The notes: a model not told the origin generated them from the sequence alone. DNA of 64,000 nt from Hyphomonas adhaerens MHS-3 (GCF_000685235.1 NZ_ARYH01000001.1:310001-374000); one strand, 5' to 3'; shown: positions 15,977 through 24,756, counted from the first letter of the stretch. Numbers and translations: made by a program.

Positions 15977-16968
15977 GTCCCCACCGGCTGGAACAAGCCG
16001 GAAATATTGAGGCCGGTGATCAGGCCGTAGATGTACGCCACATAGACGAGCAGCAGCAGCAGACCCATCAGGCGCCCGATGCGCGCCTTCGTCAGGATCA
16101 CGACCCCGATGACCAGCGTGGCGAGCGCCAGCGCCCAATGATCATATTGCTGGAAGGTCGGTGCCATGCGGATCGGTCCGAACAGGGAGATGATGCCGCC
16201 CGCGCCAAGGATGTTGAACACGTTCGAGCCCAGCACATTGCCGATCAGGACTTCGCCCTGCTTCTTCACAACGGCAACAAGGCCTGCACCGATTTCCGGC
16301 AGCGAGGTTCCGATCGCCAGCAGCGTGAGGCCGATATACTCCTCCGGCACGTTCAGGAACATGGCGATGCCGACACCGCCCTCAATCACGAGGTCTGCGC
16401 CGAGGATAAGCCCCAGGACGCCAAGCGGCACATAGATCAGCGCGAGCCAGAGCGGCAGGTGCGGGTCTTCCTCTTCCGTCACGCCGGGATCCTTGCCAAC
16501 GGCAACGGCGCGGCGCGCGGCAATGAAGGTCAGGCCGGTATAGGCGACGAGAAGCGCAATGAAGCAGATGCCGACCAGCGGTGTCAGCGGCATCAGGGCG
16601 GTGATGCCGATCCACGCCACGGCTGCGACGATCACGGCGATCAGGCCGCGCTTTTCCCCCACCCCGCCAGCGGCGATCGGTGCGATCAGGGCCGGCAGGC
16701 CCAGCACCAGGAAGACGTTTGCAATGTTGGAACCGACAATATTGCCGAGAGCGAGGCCCGAACGGTCCGACAGGGCGGCGTCGAGCGAAACGATCATTTC
16801 AGGCGCGGACGTACCGAAGCCGACAATGAAAATGCCCGCGACGAGGGGCGAAACCCCCATGCGGGCGGCAAGGGACACAGCCCCACTGACCAGCGCATTT
16901 CCCGCCAGTGCCATGATCACGAGGCCCCCGACGAGGGCAGCGATCAGAGAGAGCTCCGGGATGGGCAA
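15973..16968 (-). CDS. Calcium/sodium antiporter (YrbG/CaCA family), TTG start
   Basis: A 331-residue membrane protein with about ten helices. The two alpha repeats of the Ca:cation antiporter superfamily are visible: GFGTSAPEMIVSLDAAL with GNIVGSNIANV (about residues 50-90), and AIGTSLPEIGAGLVAVV with GNVLGSNVFNILG (about 240-280). The acidic residues in SAPE and SLPE bind the cation. The first codon is TTG (16968-16966). Four codons upstream in the same frame is the TAA of the 28-residue ORF, so translation is probably coupled. The gene heads an operon with a pteridine reductase-like SDR and threonine aldolase. Confidence 0.87.
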   Translation of the reverse strand: MPIPELSLIAALVGGLVIMALAGNALVSGAVSLAARMGVSPLVAGIFIVGFGTSAPEMIVSLDAALSDRSGLALGNIVGSNIANVFLVLGLPALIAPIAAGGVGEKRGLIAVIVAAVAWIGITALMPLTPLVGICFIALLVAYTGLTFIAARRAVAVGKDPGVTEEEDPHLPLWLALIYVPLGVLGLILGADLVIEGGVGIAMFLNVPEEYIGLTLLAIGTSLPEIGAGLVAVVKKQGEVLIGNVLGSNVFNILGAGGIISLFGPIRMAPTFQQYDHWALALATLVIGVVILTKARIGRLMGLLLLLVYVAYIYGLITGLNISGLFQPVGT

Positions 16969-16977
16969 GCCGAGCGG

Positions 16978-17064
16978 TTAGTCCAGCCGCTTGAATTCAA
17001 TCAGATTCAGTACGCCGAAAACGACGACGATTGCGGCGATGGCAAGCAGGGACGGATGGATCAT
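16978..17064 (-). CDS. 28-residue single-helix membrane microprotein (proposed)
   Basis: ATG at 17064-17062 opens a 28-codon frame ending in TAA at 16980-16978. The peptide begins MIHPSLLAIA, runs through a strongly hydrophobic helix (IAAIVVVFGVL) and ends NLIEFKRLD, a sharp charged terminus as in bona fide single-pass microproteins. GAGAAAG lies at a plausible ribosome-site distance. The stop is in the same frame as, and three codons before, the TTG of the Ca/Na antiporter. This could explain how a TTG start without its own good ribosome site is used. The role, as coupling ORF or antiporter subunit, is inference. Confidence 0.5.
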   Translation of the reverse strand: MIHPSLLAIAAIVVVFGVLNLIEFKRLD

Positions 17065-17090
17065 GTCGCTTTCTCGCTTGTGTAATCTTT

Positions 17091-17100
17091 ATCACGTGAT
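17091..17100. promoter_or_regulatory. Perfect 10-bp palindrome ATCACGTGAT upstream of the microprotein/antiporter operon
   Basis: ATCACGTGAT is exactly self-complementary and lies 27 bases before the start of the 28-codon ORF, in the divergent gap before the Nudix gene. It could be an operator for either side. No regulator is identified. Confidence 0.3.
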
Positions 17101-17260
17101 TGTGTTTGTTGGCGTTTGCATAGCGCGGTGCGCCGCGCATGGCGAGCCCAATTCGGCAGGGTTTTCACCCGAAATTCCACCGGAATCCCGTATTTTCACC
17201 CCAATCCGGGAAAATTTTTGCATTCACCCGATCTTGAGGCGAGTCTGTCAGGAAAACGCC

Positions 17261-17731
17261 ATGGCCCGTATTCGCACCCGCATCTTTCAGTCCTGGTTCC
17301 GTCTGTCCCGGCCGATGACGCTGGGCGTCCGCGCCGTGATGGAGAACGCCGCAGGTGAAGTCTTCATGATCCGCCACACCTACACGCCGGGCTGGTACCT
17401 GCCGGGCGGCGGTGTGGAAAAGGGGGAAACCAGCATCGAATCGCTGGAACGGGAGCTGCTGGAGGAAGGCGGCTTCACCCTGACGGCCCCGCCGGACCTG
17501 GTCGGCATCTATTCCAACCATTTCGTGTTCCCGAATGACCATGTCGTGCTTTACCGGGCCCGTCCCGGCACCTGGACGCAGGGCGAAGCAACCTCATTCG
17601 GGGAAATCGCCGAAGCGGTCTGGGCCGACCCGCTGTCCCCGCCGGAGGGAACCACGCCCGGCACGCACCGCAAGCTTCAGGAATTGTTCGCCGGAGCCCC
17701 GCCGTCCCCCTATTGGGCGCCGCAGCGCTGA
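17261..17731 (+). CDS. Nudix hydrolase
   Basis: A 156-residue protein starting at ATG 17261. The Nudix box is complete: G-x5-E-x7-R-E-L-L-E-E-G-G, seen from GGVEKGE through RELLEEGGF (about residues 50-71). These residues bind Mg and cleave nucleoside diphosphate-linked compounds. The N terminus (RLSRPMTLGVRAVMENAAGEVFMIRHTYTPGW) is typical of a common alphaproteobacterial Nudix type. The substrate is unknown. The longer frame opening at 16991 runs through intergenic sequence and was not used. Confidence 0.85.
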   Translation: MARIRTRIFQSWFRLSRPMTLGVRAVMENAAGEVFMIRHTYTPGWYLPGGGVEKGETSIESLERELLEEGGFTLTAPPDLVGIYSNHFVFPNDHVVLYRARPGTWTQGEATSFGEIAEAVWADPLSPPEGTTPGTHRKLQELFAGAPPSPYWAPQR

Positions 17732-17765
17732 GACAGGGTGCCAGACCGGATCTGGCCAGGTGAGA

Positions 17766-18527
17766 TCAGGTTCCCGGGGTAATTTCGTAGGTTCCATCGG
17801 AGACACGCACCGCAGGCACGTGGCCGGTTTCCTCAAACGCTTCCCAGGCCGGGGCGAGCGAGCGCCAGAAGGCGGCGTTCGGGTCCCCGGCATGACGCTG
17901 CAGGTTCGCTGCGGTCATCGGGAAGGGATAGATGTGCACCGGCACGGATTTCTGCCCCTCGCCCATCGCGGCCTGCATCAGGGTCCAGACCTCTTCGATC
18001 GCCTCATCGGTCATGGCGTAGCAGCCGACCGACACGCAATCGCCGTGGACCATGAGATAGGAGCCCGTGCGGCCCTGTGCCCGGTCGAAGGCGTTGGGAT
18101 AACCCAGATTGAAGGCGAGATGGTAGTCCGACGCCGCGTTCATCTGGCCCGGCGCGACGGAATAGAAGCCTTCCGGCGCCTGCAGGTCCCCTTCCGCGAG
18201 TTTTGGCCCAAGTTTTCCGGAATAGGCGCACACCGGCCAGGAGCGGAACGGTTCGTACACCCCATCGGGAGTCGCCACATAGGCCGTCAGGACAGCAGGT
18301 TCCTTGGTAAGCCGGAGGTAAACGGGCGCGCCGAGATGCGTCCCCTGCTCCGCCAGCGCCTCGCTGAGGTCTGCGGTGTGCGCTTCCACGATGGCCCGTG
18401 ACCCCGGGGTTTCGCGGACATCATCGACCCCCGCCACCGCCAGAACCGCCGGCAGGCAGAGGAAAGCCATCGCCGCGCTGAACACGGCAACAAGCTTCCA
18501 GGCGGCGATGGGGCGTTTACGTTTCAT
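17766..18527 (-). CDS. L,D-transpeptidase family protein (YafK/DpaA-like)
   Basis: A 253-residue protein starting at ATG 18527-18525. Residues 1-32 are a basic stretch and a hydrophobic segment (signal peptide or anchor). The YkuD-type catalytic block is SYLMVHGDCVSVGCYAMTD (about residues 155-175) with the active Cys in VGC. It is closest to the YafK group, whose E. coli member DpaA removes lipoprotein from peptidoglycan (family knowledge). The following SVPVHIYPFPMT is also characteristic. A CtrA-type box lies about 90 bases upstream of the start, which would fit cell-cycle control of a cell-wall enzyme. Confidence 0.82.
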   Translation of the reverse strand: MKRKRPIAAWKLVAVFSAAMAFLCLPAVLAVAGVDDVRETPGSRAIVEAHTADLSEALAEQGTHLGAPVYLRLTKEPAVLTAYVATPDGVYEPFRSWPVCAYSGKLGPKLAEGDLQAPEGFYSVAPGQMNAASDYHLAFNLGYPNAFDRAQGRTGSYLMVHGDCVSVGCYAMTDEAIEEVWTLMQAAMGEGQKSVPVHIYPFPMTAANLQRHAGDPNAAFWRSLAPAWEAFEETGHVPAVRVSDGTYEITPGT

Positions 18528-18616
18528 AAACCTAGTGGTCTGCCCGGAATGCGGCAGCACAGGGGCCAGATCCGTGGCCGTTTCGTGGAAATGGCGCCCC
18601 ATTTCCGCCCCGAGTG

Positions 18617-18631
18617 TTAAACAGCTTTTAA
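18617..18631. promoter_or_regulatory. CtrA-type site TTAA-N7-TTAA
   Basis: TTAA-ACAGCTT-TTAA at 18617-18631 matches exactly the full-site consensus of the alphaproteobacterial cell-cycle regulator CtrA. It lies 90 bases before the L,D-transpeptidase start (minus strand) and could equally serve a transcript running right into 18640-18780. Confidence 0.45.
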
Positions 18632-18742
18632 GATCCCGGTGAGACGCTTTTTGCGTGACGGGGGAGTGAACCAGTTCTCGTCATCAACAGACAGCTGGCG
18701 CAGCAGGTTTCCCTTTGCCCTGCGCGCCGGCAAAGCAAACGG

Positions 18743-18774
18743 AACGCCGGCTCTTTTTCCCCTGGGCCGGCGTT
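18743..18774. terminator. Hairpin downstream of pgsA
   Basis: AACGCCGGC (18743-18751) and GCCGGCGTT (18766-18774) form a perfect 9-bp stem. It lies 15 bases after the pgsA stop on the minus strand, with only a weak T tract on either side (TTTCTT on plus). It may end pgsA transcription or a plus-strand RNA from the CtrA-site region. Confidence 0.45.
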
Positions 18775-18788
18775 TCTTGTGTCCAGCC

Positions 18789-19451
18789 TCAGCGGCTGCG
18801 GACCGCCGCCACCATGTAGCGCCAGCCGGTCAGCAGCGACAGGGCCGCCGCGATCCAGAGCAGACCGACAAGGCCGGTCACGATGAACGTCGCCGTCAGG
18901 CTGCCCGCCTGATGCTGCGACGCCGCCGCCTGTGGCATCAGCGCCAGCGGCAGCATCAGGCCGATAATGGCGGCCATTTCAAAAGCGGTCTTCCATTTGG
19001 CGAGGTTGGACGGATCGACCACGGCCTTGCCAGCGGGCGTGGTGCGCAGCCAGGTCATGAAAACATCGCGCGCAATGATGGCCGCTGCCGGAATGTAGAT
19101 CAGCCAGGTGTGGAAAATCAGCGCGAGCCCCAGCAGCGCAAAGCCGACCAGGAACTTGTCCGCGATCGGATCGAGCCAGACACCGAAACGGGACTGTGCC
19201 TGGAGCTTTCGCGCCAGCCAGCCATCAAGGAAGTCTGTCAGCGCGCCCGACAGGAAGGCCAGCAAGGCAAACTGGTACCAGAGCTGCTGGACCACGATGC
19301 GGCTTTCCTGATCTGCCGCGCTGGCATCCTGCGCCGCGCCCAGGGCGATGAGGTCCTGCACGCGCAGGGCCTGAACGATACCGCCGAGGCAGAGCAGCGC
19401 GAACACGCAGCGCGCAATCGTCAACGCATTGGGGAGCCATTTGAAGGTCAT
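18789..19451 (-). CDS. pgsA: CDP-diacylglycerol--glycerol-3-phosphate 3-phosphatidyltransferase-like
   Basis: A 220-residue membrane protein from ATG 19451-19449. The CDP-alcohol phosphatidyltransferase motif DG-x2-AR-x8-G-x3-D-x3-D is exact (DGWLAR...GVWLDPIAD, about residues 72-95). Four to five hydrophobic helices surround it. The enzyme makes phosphatidylglycerol phosphate, the first committed step to PG and cardiolipin. The frame could start at 19517, but that codon lies inside a perfect hairpin. The start here gives the usual KWLPNALTIAR beginning. It lies 97 bases downstream of hslO on the same strand. Confidence 0.87.
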   Translation of the reverse strand: MTFKWLPNALTIARCVFALLCLGGIVQALRVQDLIALGAAQDASAADQESRIVVQQLWYQFALLAFLSGALTDFLDGWLARKLQAQSRFGVWLDPIADKFLVGFALLGLALIFHTWLIYIPAAAIIARDVFMTWLRTTPAGKAVVDPSNLAKWKTAFEMAAIIGLMLPLALMPQAAASQHQAGSLTATFIVTGLVGLLWIAAALSLLTGWRYMVAAVRSR

Positions 19452-19504
19452 CTGCGCGGTGTGCCAGCGGCCGGGCGCCGAGGCAATGCGCAATATCGGC
19501 GGCA

Positions 19505-19540
19505 CGTCATCTCCCATCGCCGGAACAATGGGAGATGACG
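19505..19540. terminator. Perfect 13-bp inverted repeat between hslO and pgsA
   Basis: CGTCATCTCCCAT at 19505-19517 is the exact reverse complement of ATGGGAGATGACG at 19528-19540, with a 10-base loop. It lies 8 bases after the hslO stop in the direction of transcription. No U tract follows, so factor-independent termination is uncertain; mRNA end protection is an alternative. Confidence 0.55.
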
Positions 19541-19547
19541 CGGCCGG

Positions 19548-20480
19548 TCAGTTCGACGCGCCGGTGACTTTTTCGATCGGCACGGTGTAGTGACGGCCGC
19601 AGAACTGGCAGTCGATCGACAGGGTGCCATCGTCTTCCACGAGGTCCCGCAGGCCGTCGTCCGAGATGTTCTGCAGCGTGGCAATGAGGCGTTCCTCATT
19701 GCAGGTGCAGCGGTCGTCCAGCTGTGTCGGCGGCTCCATCCGGACGCCCTGTTCGTGGAACAGCCGGTAAAGCAGCTGGTCCATCGGCAGATCCGGATCG
19801 GCGAGTTCCTGATCGGTGATCGTCGCGAACAGGGCCTGCGCCTCGTTCCACGCTTCTTCCGTATCGCCGCGCGCCTCATCGTCGGCGATACGCTGGACCA
19901 TCATGCCGCCGGAGACCCAGACGCCGGGCTCTCCCTTGCGCTCGAACTCGGCGAGCGACAGGCGAATCCGCGTGGGCACCTGTTCGGACTGGGCGAAGTA
20001 ATCCTCCGCACATTCCGCCAGCGTGCCTTTCACCAGCGGAACAATGCCCTGATAGGGCTGGATCGCCGGATTGTCCTGAACGATGATCAGGCCGAGCCGT
20101 CCGGACGCGCCGAACAGTTGCGGCATGTGCGGGGCCGCGCCCTTGTTGACCCGGTCCAGGTTTTCCCAGGCCTCCATGTCGAAGCGGGCATAGCCGCGCA
20201 CGCCGCCATCAGAGCGGTATTCGCCGACCAGCATCTTCACCGGACCATCGCCTTCGGCCTGAACCAGCAGGCGCCCTTCGAACTTGAGCGAGGAGCCGAC
20301 CAGCGCTGCCAGCGTCACCGCTTCGCCGAGGACCCGGGCGAGGTTCACGGGATAATCGTGGCGTTGCAGGATTGGCGAAATGCTGGCCGCACCCATGCGG
20401 ACAGCCCGGCCGCGCACGGGCCGCTGCTCGATCTGGAAATTGGCAACGAAATCGCTGAGGGGTGTGGATGTGTCAGCCAT
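19548..20480 (-). CDS. hslO: Hsp33 redox-regulated chaperone
   Basis: A 310-residue protein starting at ATG 20480-20478 behind AAGGAG. The C-terminal redox switch that binds zinc with four cysteines is complete: CTC (about residue 249-251) and CQFC (about 282-285). On oxidation these cysteines form disulphides and activate holdase activity against aggregating proteins. The N-terminal fold shows VNLARVLGEAVTLAALVGSSLKFEGRL and YQGIVPL, typical of Hsp33. The upstream extension to 20531 is not needed. Confidence 0.93.
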   Translation of the reverse strand: MADTSTPLSDFVANFQIEQRPVRGRAVRMGAASISPILQRHDYPVNLARVLGEAVTLAALVGSSLKFEGRLLVQAEGDGPVKMLVGEYRSDGGVRGYARFDMEAWENLDRVNKGAAPHMPQLFGASGRLGLIIVQDNPAIQPYQGIVPLVKGTLAECAEDYFAQSEQVPTRIRLSLAEFERKGEPGVWVSGGMMVQRIADDEARGDTEEAWNEAQALFATITDQELADPDLPMDQLLYRLFHEQGVRMEPPTQLDDRCTCNEERLIATLQNISDDGLRDLVEDDGTLSIDCQFCGRHYTVPIEKVTGASN

Positions 20481-20546
20481 GACGGGCTCCTTGTGACGCC
20501 CCCATGTGGCAGCGCCCTCCCCCCGTATCAAGACTGAAGTCTGTGA

Positions 20547-21497
20547 TCAGGCCGAGCAGCTGCCGCCGCCAAGCACGCAGAAGCTGGCGCACCAGGGATG
20601 GTTCAGCTTCACCGGCTCCGCTGTCGCCTGCTTCAGCGTGTGGCCGAGCTCAAAAGCCGGATCGTCGACCAGCAATGTGCAGGCCGTGACGGTGGCGCGG
20701 GCAGCGTCCTTGCGCCGGATGACCATGCGCTGGTCTGCGCACATGATGCTTTCCGGCACCTTGTCGAGAATGCCCCAGCAGGCCGTTGTGATTTCCGGCG
20801 GATCATCCTGCGGAATCATCTCCGGAAACAGGACCAGCTGTTTGGGGTCGGCAGCGTCCAGCGACAGGCCGAGCGAACTGGCCAGCGCCCCATAGCCGGC
20901 GCGGGCCGCGGCTTCGTCTTCATGCAGGGACTGACGCCCGGCAATCGCAACCTGAAAGCCCTCGTCGGCCAGCCAGCGGAGGCCCGCGCAGGCCTCCTCG
21001 AAAGCCCCTTCGCCGCGTTCGGCGTCGTGCAGGGCCGGGTCGTGGCTGTCGAGCGAGACGCGCAGGGTGAGCTTTTCTGCGAGGCCGTTATCGCGCAAGC
21101 GGCAGAGCCCCTCCCGGATGCGGGGACGCATCATTGGCCGCATGGCATTGGTGAGCAGCAGGAGGCTGTGTTCCCGGAACAGGATCGCCTCCATGATGGG
21201 CAGGATATCCGGGCACATGAACGGCTCACCGCCCGTGATCCCGATCTCAACCCCGTCCGGTGTCATCCGGTCAACCTCATCCAGATAAGGCATGACATCG
21301 GCGAGGGTCAGATAGACCAGCCGGTCGTTCTTGGGAGAGGAGAGGATGTAGCAATTCCGGCACTCGATGTTGCAGAGCGTGCCGGTATTGAACCAGAGCG
21401 TTTTCAGCCCCGTCCAGGCAACACTGGCACGGGTCTCGCCCTTGGCCGTGAAGTCTGGGTGGGTGAATTTCTCAGCGGGAAAATCTGTGTCTGCCAT
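20547..21497 (-). CDS. Radical SAM protein, substrate unknown
   Basis: A 316-residue protein. The [4Fe-4S] SAM cluster motif CX3CX2C is CNIECRNC (residues about 42-49), and the SAM-binding GGEP is ITGGEPFMCPDIL (about 88-100). The C terminus has additional cysteines (CASFCVLGGGSCSA), which might bind an auxiliary cluster. The overall layout recalls the MoaA/PqqE type, but no peptide substrate or cofactor operon is next to it. It lies just upstream of hslO with a 66-base gap, so it may share a transcript with it. Confidence 0.8.
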   Translation of the reverse strand: MADTDFPAEKFTHPDFTAKGETRASVAWTGLKTLWFNTGTLCNIECRNCYILSSPKNDRLVYLTLADVMPYLDEVDRMTPDGVEIGITGGEPFMCPDILPIMEAILFREHSLLLLTNAMRPMMRPRIREGLCRLRDNGLAEKLTLRVSLDSHDPALHDAERGEGAFEEACAGLRWLADEGFQVAIAGRQSLHEDEAAARAGYGALASSLGLSLDAADPKQLVLFPEMIPQDDPPEITTACWGILDKVPESIMCADQRMVIRRKDAARATVTACTLLVDDPAFELGHTLKQATAEPVKLNHPWCASFCVLGGGSCSA

Positions 21498-21671
21498 GGG
21501 CGCACCCTAACCGGCTGCGCCGCGCGTGCCAGCGGGAAAATACCGATCTGACAAAGGTTTGATCATTGCGTGTGTATCGATCAGAGAGCGGGTGGCTGCG
21601 CCTTCGCGATTGTCTTTTATGCAGGAAACATGATCCTTCCATGATCTGAATGGCTGAGGGCAATCCGGGCA

Positions 21672-22979
21672 ATGGTGCAGGACAAGAAGAAAGCCGTCTT
21701 TCGCTTGCTCACTTCGACGAGCGAAGCGCCCGGCAATCTCGATATTTCCGATACTGCCCGCGAGCACGAGCCCGACAATTTCTTCCGGCATGTCACCAGC
21801 CTGTCGGCCAGCAAGATCGCGGACGGGCTGATCGATCCGAAACTCGTCCTCAGCTGGCTGCTCACCGCGCTCGGCGCCCCGGCCGGGTTGCTGGGCCTGC
21901 TTGTTCCGATCCGGGAGGCGGGGGCCCTCTTCCCGCAAATGTTTACCGCCGGCGCACTCCGCCAGTTCAAGCACCGCAAATGGGCCTGGGCAGGCGGCGC
22001 CCTGATCGAAGGGGTCGCCGCGATCGCCATGGGGCTGACGGCCTTTATGCTGACCGGTGCCGCGGCAGGCTGGGCCATCCTCGCGGCGCTGGCCGTTCTG
22101 GCGCTCGCCCGCTCTGTCTGTTCGGTCACCTACAAGGATGTCCTTGGCAAGACGATTGCCAAATCCCGGCGCGGCACAGCCACAGGCACCGCAGGCACGA
22201 TCGGCGCCGGGGCTGTGCTGGCCTATGGCGTCTTGCTCGCCTTTGCGGGGGAAGACCGTCTGGCCCTGGTCACGGGCGGGTTGGTTCTGGCGGGCGTGTT
22301 ATGGGTCGCTGCCGCCATCGTGTTCGCCAGCCTGACCGAAGAAGCCAGCGCGCCGGAAACCAGTTCCAGCCCGGTCCGCAGGCTGGCAGAGGATTTCGGC
22401 CTGCTGGCACGCGATGCCCAGCTGCGCCGGTTCATCCTTGTGCGGGCCTTGCTCACCTCCACCGCCCTGGCCCCGCCTTTCATGGTGGCGCTGGGCACAC
22501 AGACCGATACCGCGCGCAACATGTTTGGCGGCCTTGGCCTGCTGGTTGTCGCCTCGGCCAGCGCAGGCCTGCTCAGCTCCTATGTCTGGGGCCGCCTTGC
22601 CGACCGGTCCAGCCGCAAGGTCCTGATCCTGACCGGGCTGTCCGGGGCGCTCGCCCTGTTCGGCACGCTGGGCCTGAACGCGGCCGGCCTGCTCGCGGCA
22701 AAAGCCGGCCTGCCCGTCATGATCTTTATCCTGATGATTGCCTATCAGGGCGTTCGCCTCGGGCGGTCGACCCATCTCGTCGACATGGCAACGGCCGAAA
22801 CCCGCGCGGCCTACACGGCGCTTTCCAACACGATCATCGGCACGGTGCTGATCCTCGGCGGCGGCTTCAGCCTGGTGGCAAGCTTTGCCGGGCTGACAGC
22901 CGTCATCGCCATCCTTGGCGTCATGAGCGCGGTGGCGGCCCTGTTCGCGCTGGGGCTGGACGAGGTCCAGTCCGGCTGA
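21672..22979 (+). CDS. MFS transporter
   Basis: A 435-residue membrane protein with about twelve hydrophobic helices after an N-terminal soluble stretch of about 60 residues. The loop between helices 2 and 3 region (RQFKHRKWAWAGGALIEG) and the later LADRSSRKVLILTGL, with a DRSSRK motif, fit the major facilitator A-like motif. The long N-terminal extension is unusual for a simple antiporter. The substrate is not predictable. It converges on argF with 3 bases between stops. Confidence 0.75.
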   Translation: MVQDKKKAVFRLLTSTSEAPGNLDISDTAREHEPDNFFRHVTSLSASKIADGLIDPKLVLSWLLTALGAPAGLLGLLVPIREAGALFPQMFTAGALRQFKHRKWAWAGGALIEGVAAIAMGLTAFMLTGAAAGWAILAALAVLALARSVCSVTYKDVLGKTIAKSRRGTATGTAGTIGAGAVLAYGVLLAFAGEDRLALVTGGLVLAGVLWVAAAIVFASLTEEASAPETSSSPVRRLAEDFGLLARDAQLRRFILVRALLTSTALAPPFMVALGTQTDTARNMFGGLGLLVVASASAGLLSSYVWGRLADRSSRKVLILTGLSGALALFGTLGLNAAGLLAAKAGLPVMIFILMIAYQGVRLGRSTHLVDMATAETRAAYTALSNTIIGTVLILGGGFSLVASFAGLTAVIAILGVMSAVAALFALGLDEVQSG

Positions 22980-22982
22980 GGC

Positions 22983-23909
22983 TTATTTTTCGAGGCACCA
23001 GCGCAGCACGGCCTTCTGGGCGTGCAGGCGGTTTTCGGCTTCGTCAAAGACAAGGCTCTGCGGCCCGTCAATGACTTCAGGGTCCACTTCCTCGCCCCGG
23101 TGGGCCGGCAGGCAGTGCAGGAAGTGGGCACCCTTGTTCGCCAGTTCCATCAGGTCTTCGGTGACGGCGTAAGGTTCCAGGATTTCGAGGCGGCGCTCGG
23201 CATCCTTGTCACCCATGGACACGAACGTGTCGGCAATGACGACATCGGCCCCGGCAACGGCCTCTTCGGCCGTCTCGAAGAGATCGATCTTGCCCTGAAG
23301 TTCGCGCGCAATGTCGAGATCCTCATCATCCGGCGCAAAACGGGCGGGCGTGCCGACCGCCAGCGAGAAGCCGAACTTCGCGGCCGCATGGATGAAGCTG
23401 GCGCAGACATTGTTGCCGTCGCCGACCCAGGCGATCCGCGCGCCGCGAAGATCGAGGCCATTCTCTTCCAGCGTCTGCAAATCCGCCATGATCTGGCAGG
23501 GGTGCGAGCGGTCAGTCAGGCCGTTGATGACGGGAACGGAGGAAAACTCCGCGAACGCCTCGACATCGGAATGATCATTGGCGCGGATCATCACGGCATC
23601 GACATAGCGGGACAGGACGCGGGCCGTATCGTCGATCGTCTCGCCGCGGCCAAGCTGCATGTCGCTGGACGTCGCCGTGATCGACGAGCCGCCCAGCTGG
23701 CGCATCGCCATGTCGAACGAAAACCGCGTACGGGTGGACGACTTCTCGAAGATCATCGCCAGCGTGTGGCCTTCCAGCGGCGCCCCGTCATCGACGCGGC
23801 CCTTCGGCCAACCGGCGCGGGCTTTCTTCATGGCATGGGCCATGTCGAGAATTTCGCGTAGCTCGACATGATCGAGATGCCAGAGATCAATGAAGTGACG
23901 GCCTGCCAT
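22983..23909 (-). CDS. argF: Ornithine carbamoyltransferase
   Basis: A 308-residue enzyme joining ornithine and carbamoyl phosphate to citrulline in arginine synthesis. Signature blocks are [13 protein letters not shown] (carbamoyl-phosphate binding, about residues 56-68), HPCQ (about 135-138), VGDGNNV, and [11 protein letters not shown] (about 270-280) with the catalytic Cys. The ATG at 23909 is standard. It stands apart from argD (31607-32797), although the two are neighbours in many alphaproteobacteria. Confidence 0.95.
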   Translation of the reverse strand: MAGRHFIDLWHLDHVELREILDMAHAMKKARAGWPKGRVDDGAPLEGHTLAMIFEKSSTRTRFSFDMAMRQLGGSSITATSSDMQLGRGETIDDTARVLSRYVDAVMIRANDHSDVEAFAEFSSVPVINGLTDRSHPCQIMADLQTLEENGLDLRGARIAWVGDGNNVCASFIHAAAKFGFSLAVGTPARFAPDDEDLDIARELQGKIDLFETAEEAVAGADVVIADTFVSMGDKDAERRLEILEPYAVTEDLMELANKGAHFLHCLPAHRGEEVDPEVIDGPQSLVFDEAENRLHAQKAVLRWCLEK

Positions 23910-24025
23910 GGCGTCCCCCTGTTTAAAATGAAGGGCGCGCCTTAGCCTAAATCTGTCTATACGGCTAGATGCGATCCGGATTGGCCTGGCCGCCGTACAG
24001 ACAACAGGATACCGGAGGGCACGCG

Positions 24026-24490
24026 ATGATCCGTTCCATATTGGCTTGCGCCACCCTGCTTCTGTGCGCCGCTTGCGCCTCCGCGCCCAAACCTGCCGGG
24101 AGCTGGATCAGTTTTGCCACGCTTGAGCCTGGCCTGCCGACCAATCGTTACCTGGCGTGCAATCCGTCCATCTGCGAGGCGGCCGGAAACACCGGAGACG
24201 CGCTGGCGTTTGCCTCTCCGGCCACGGACGTGGCCGCCGCCCTTGTCCGGCTTCAGCCGGATGCTGAACAGCGTACGTTGCCAAATGGCGACATCCAGCT
24301 GCGCTATGTCGCTGTCACCCCTATCGCCCGGTTCCGGGACGATGTGGACGTTCTCATCCGGCCCACAGGTCCGGACACGTCACAGGTGGCGGTCTATTCC
24401 CGCTCCCGCATCGGCCTGTCAGACCTCGGCAAGAACAAGTCGCGCGTCGAGGCGCTTGCGAAACAGCTGGATGCCGAACTGGCGGGCTGA
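24026..24490 (+). CDS. DUF1499 family lipoprotein
   Basis: A 154-residue protein starting at ATG 24026 behind GGAGGGCACGCG. Residues 1-16 are a signal peptide with lipobox around CAAC (Cys about 15). The C-terminal half ([15 protein letters not shown], then [27 protein letters not shown]) is characteristic of DUF1499, a small periplasmic domain of unknown function. It converges with the GlsB-like gene. Confidence 0.75.
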   Translation: MIRSILACATLLLCAACASAPKPAGSWISFATLEPGLPTNRYLACNPSICEAAGNTGDALAFASPATDVAAALVRLQPDAEQRTLPNGDIQLRYVAVTPIARFRDDVDVLIRPTGPDTSQVAVYSRSRIGLSDLGKNKSRVEALAKQLDAELAG

Positions 24491-24501
24491 TGCCCGCCGC
24501 G

Positions 24502-24756
24502 TCAGGCGCGCTTCAGCACACGCACAATCAGAAGCAGGACCACAGCACCGATGGTCGCGTGCAGGATCGACGCAACGATCCCAGCGCCCAGGCTGATGCC
24601 GACGGCCGGAAAAAGGAATCCGGCGACAAAAGCGCCGATGATGCCAACGAGAATATTGCCAACAAGGCCGAACCCGCCGCCGCGCACGACCAGGCCTGCC
24701 AGCCAACCGGCCACGCCGCCGACCAGCAGAAAAATAAGAATGCCTTCAAGAGTCAT
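24502..24756 (-). CDS. GlsB/YeaQ/YmgE family stress-response membrane protein
   Basis: An 84-residue protein with three hydrophobic helices and many glycines: MTLEGILIFLLVGGVAGWLAG, then GLVGNILVGIIGAFVAGFLFP and HATIGAVVLLLIVRVLKRA. This is the typical transglycosylase-associated/GlsB fold. The start at ATG 24756-24754 follows GGAG and is the short one; upstream frame to 25119 is spurious. The function of the family is unknown beyond stress induction. Confidence 0.88.
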   Translation of the reverse strand: MTLEGILIFLLVGGVAGWLAGLVVRGGGFGLVGNILVGIIGAFVAGFLFPAVGISLGAGIVASILHATIGAVVLLLIVRVLKRA

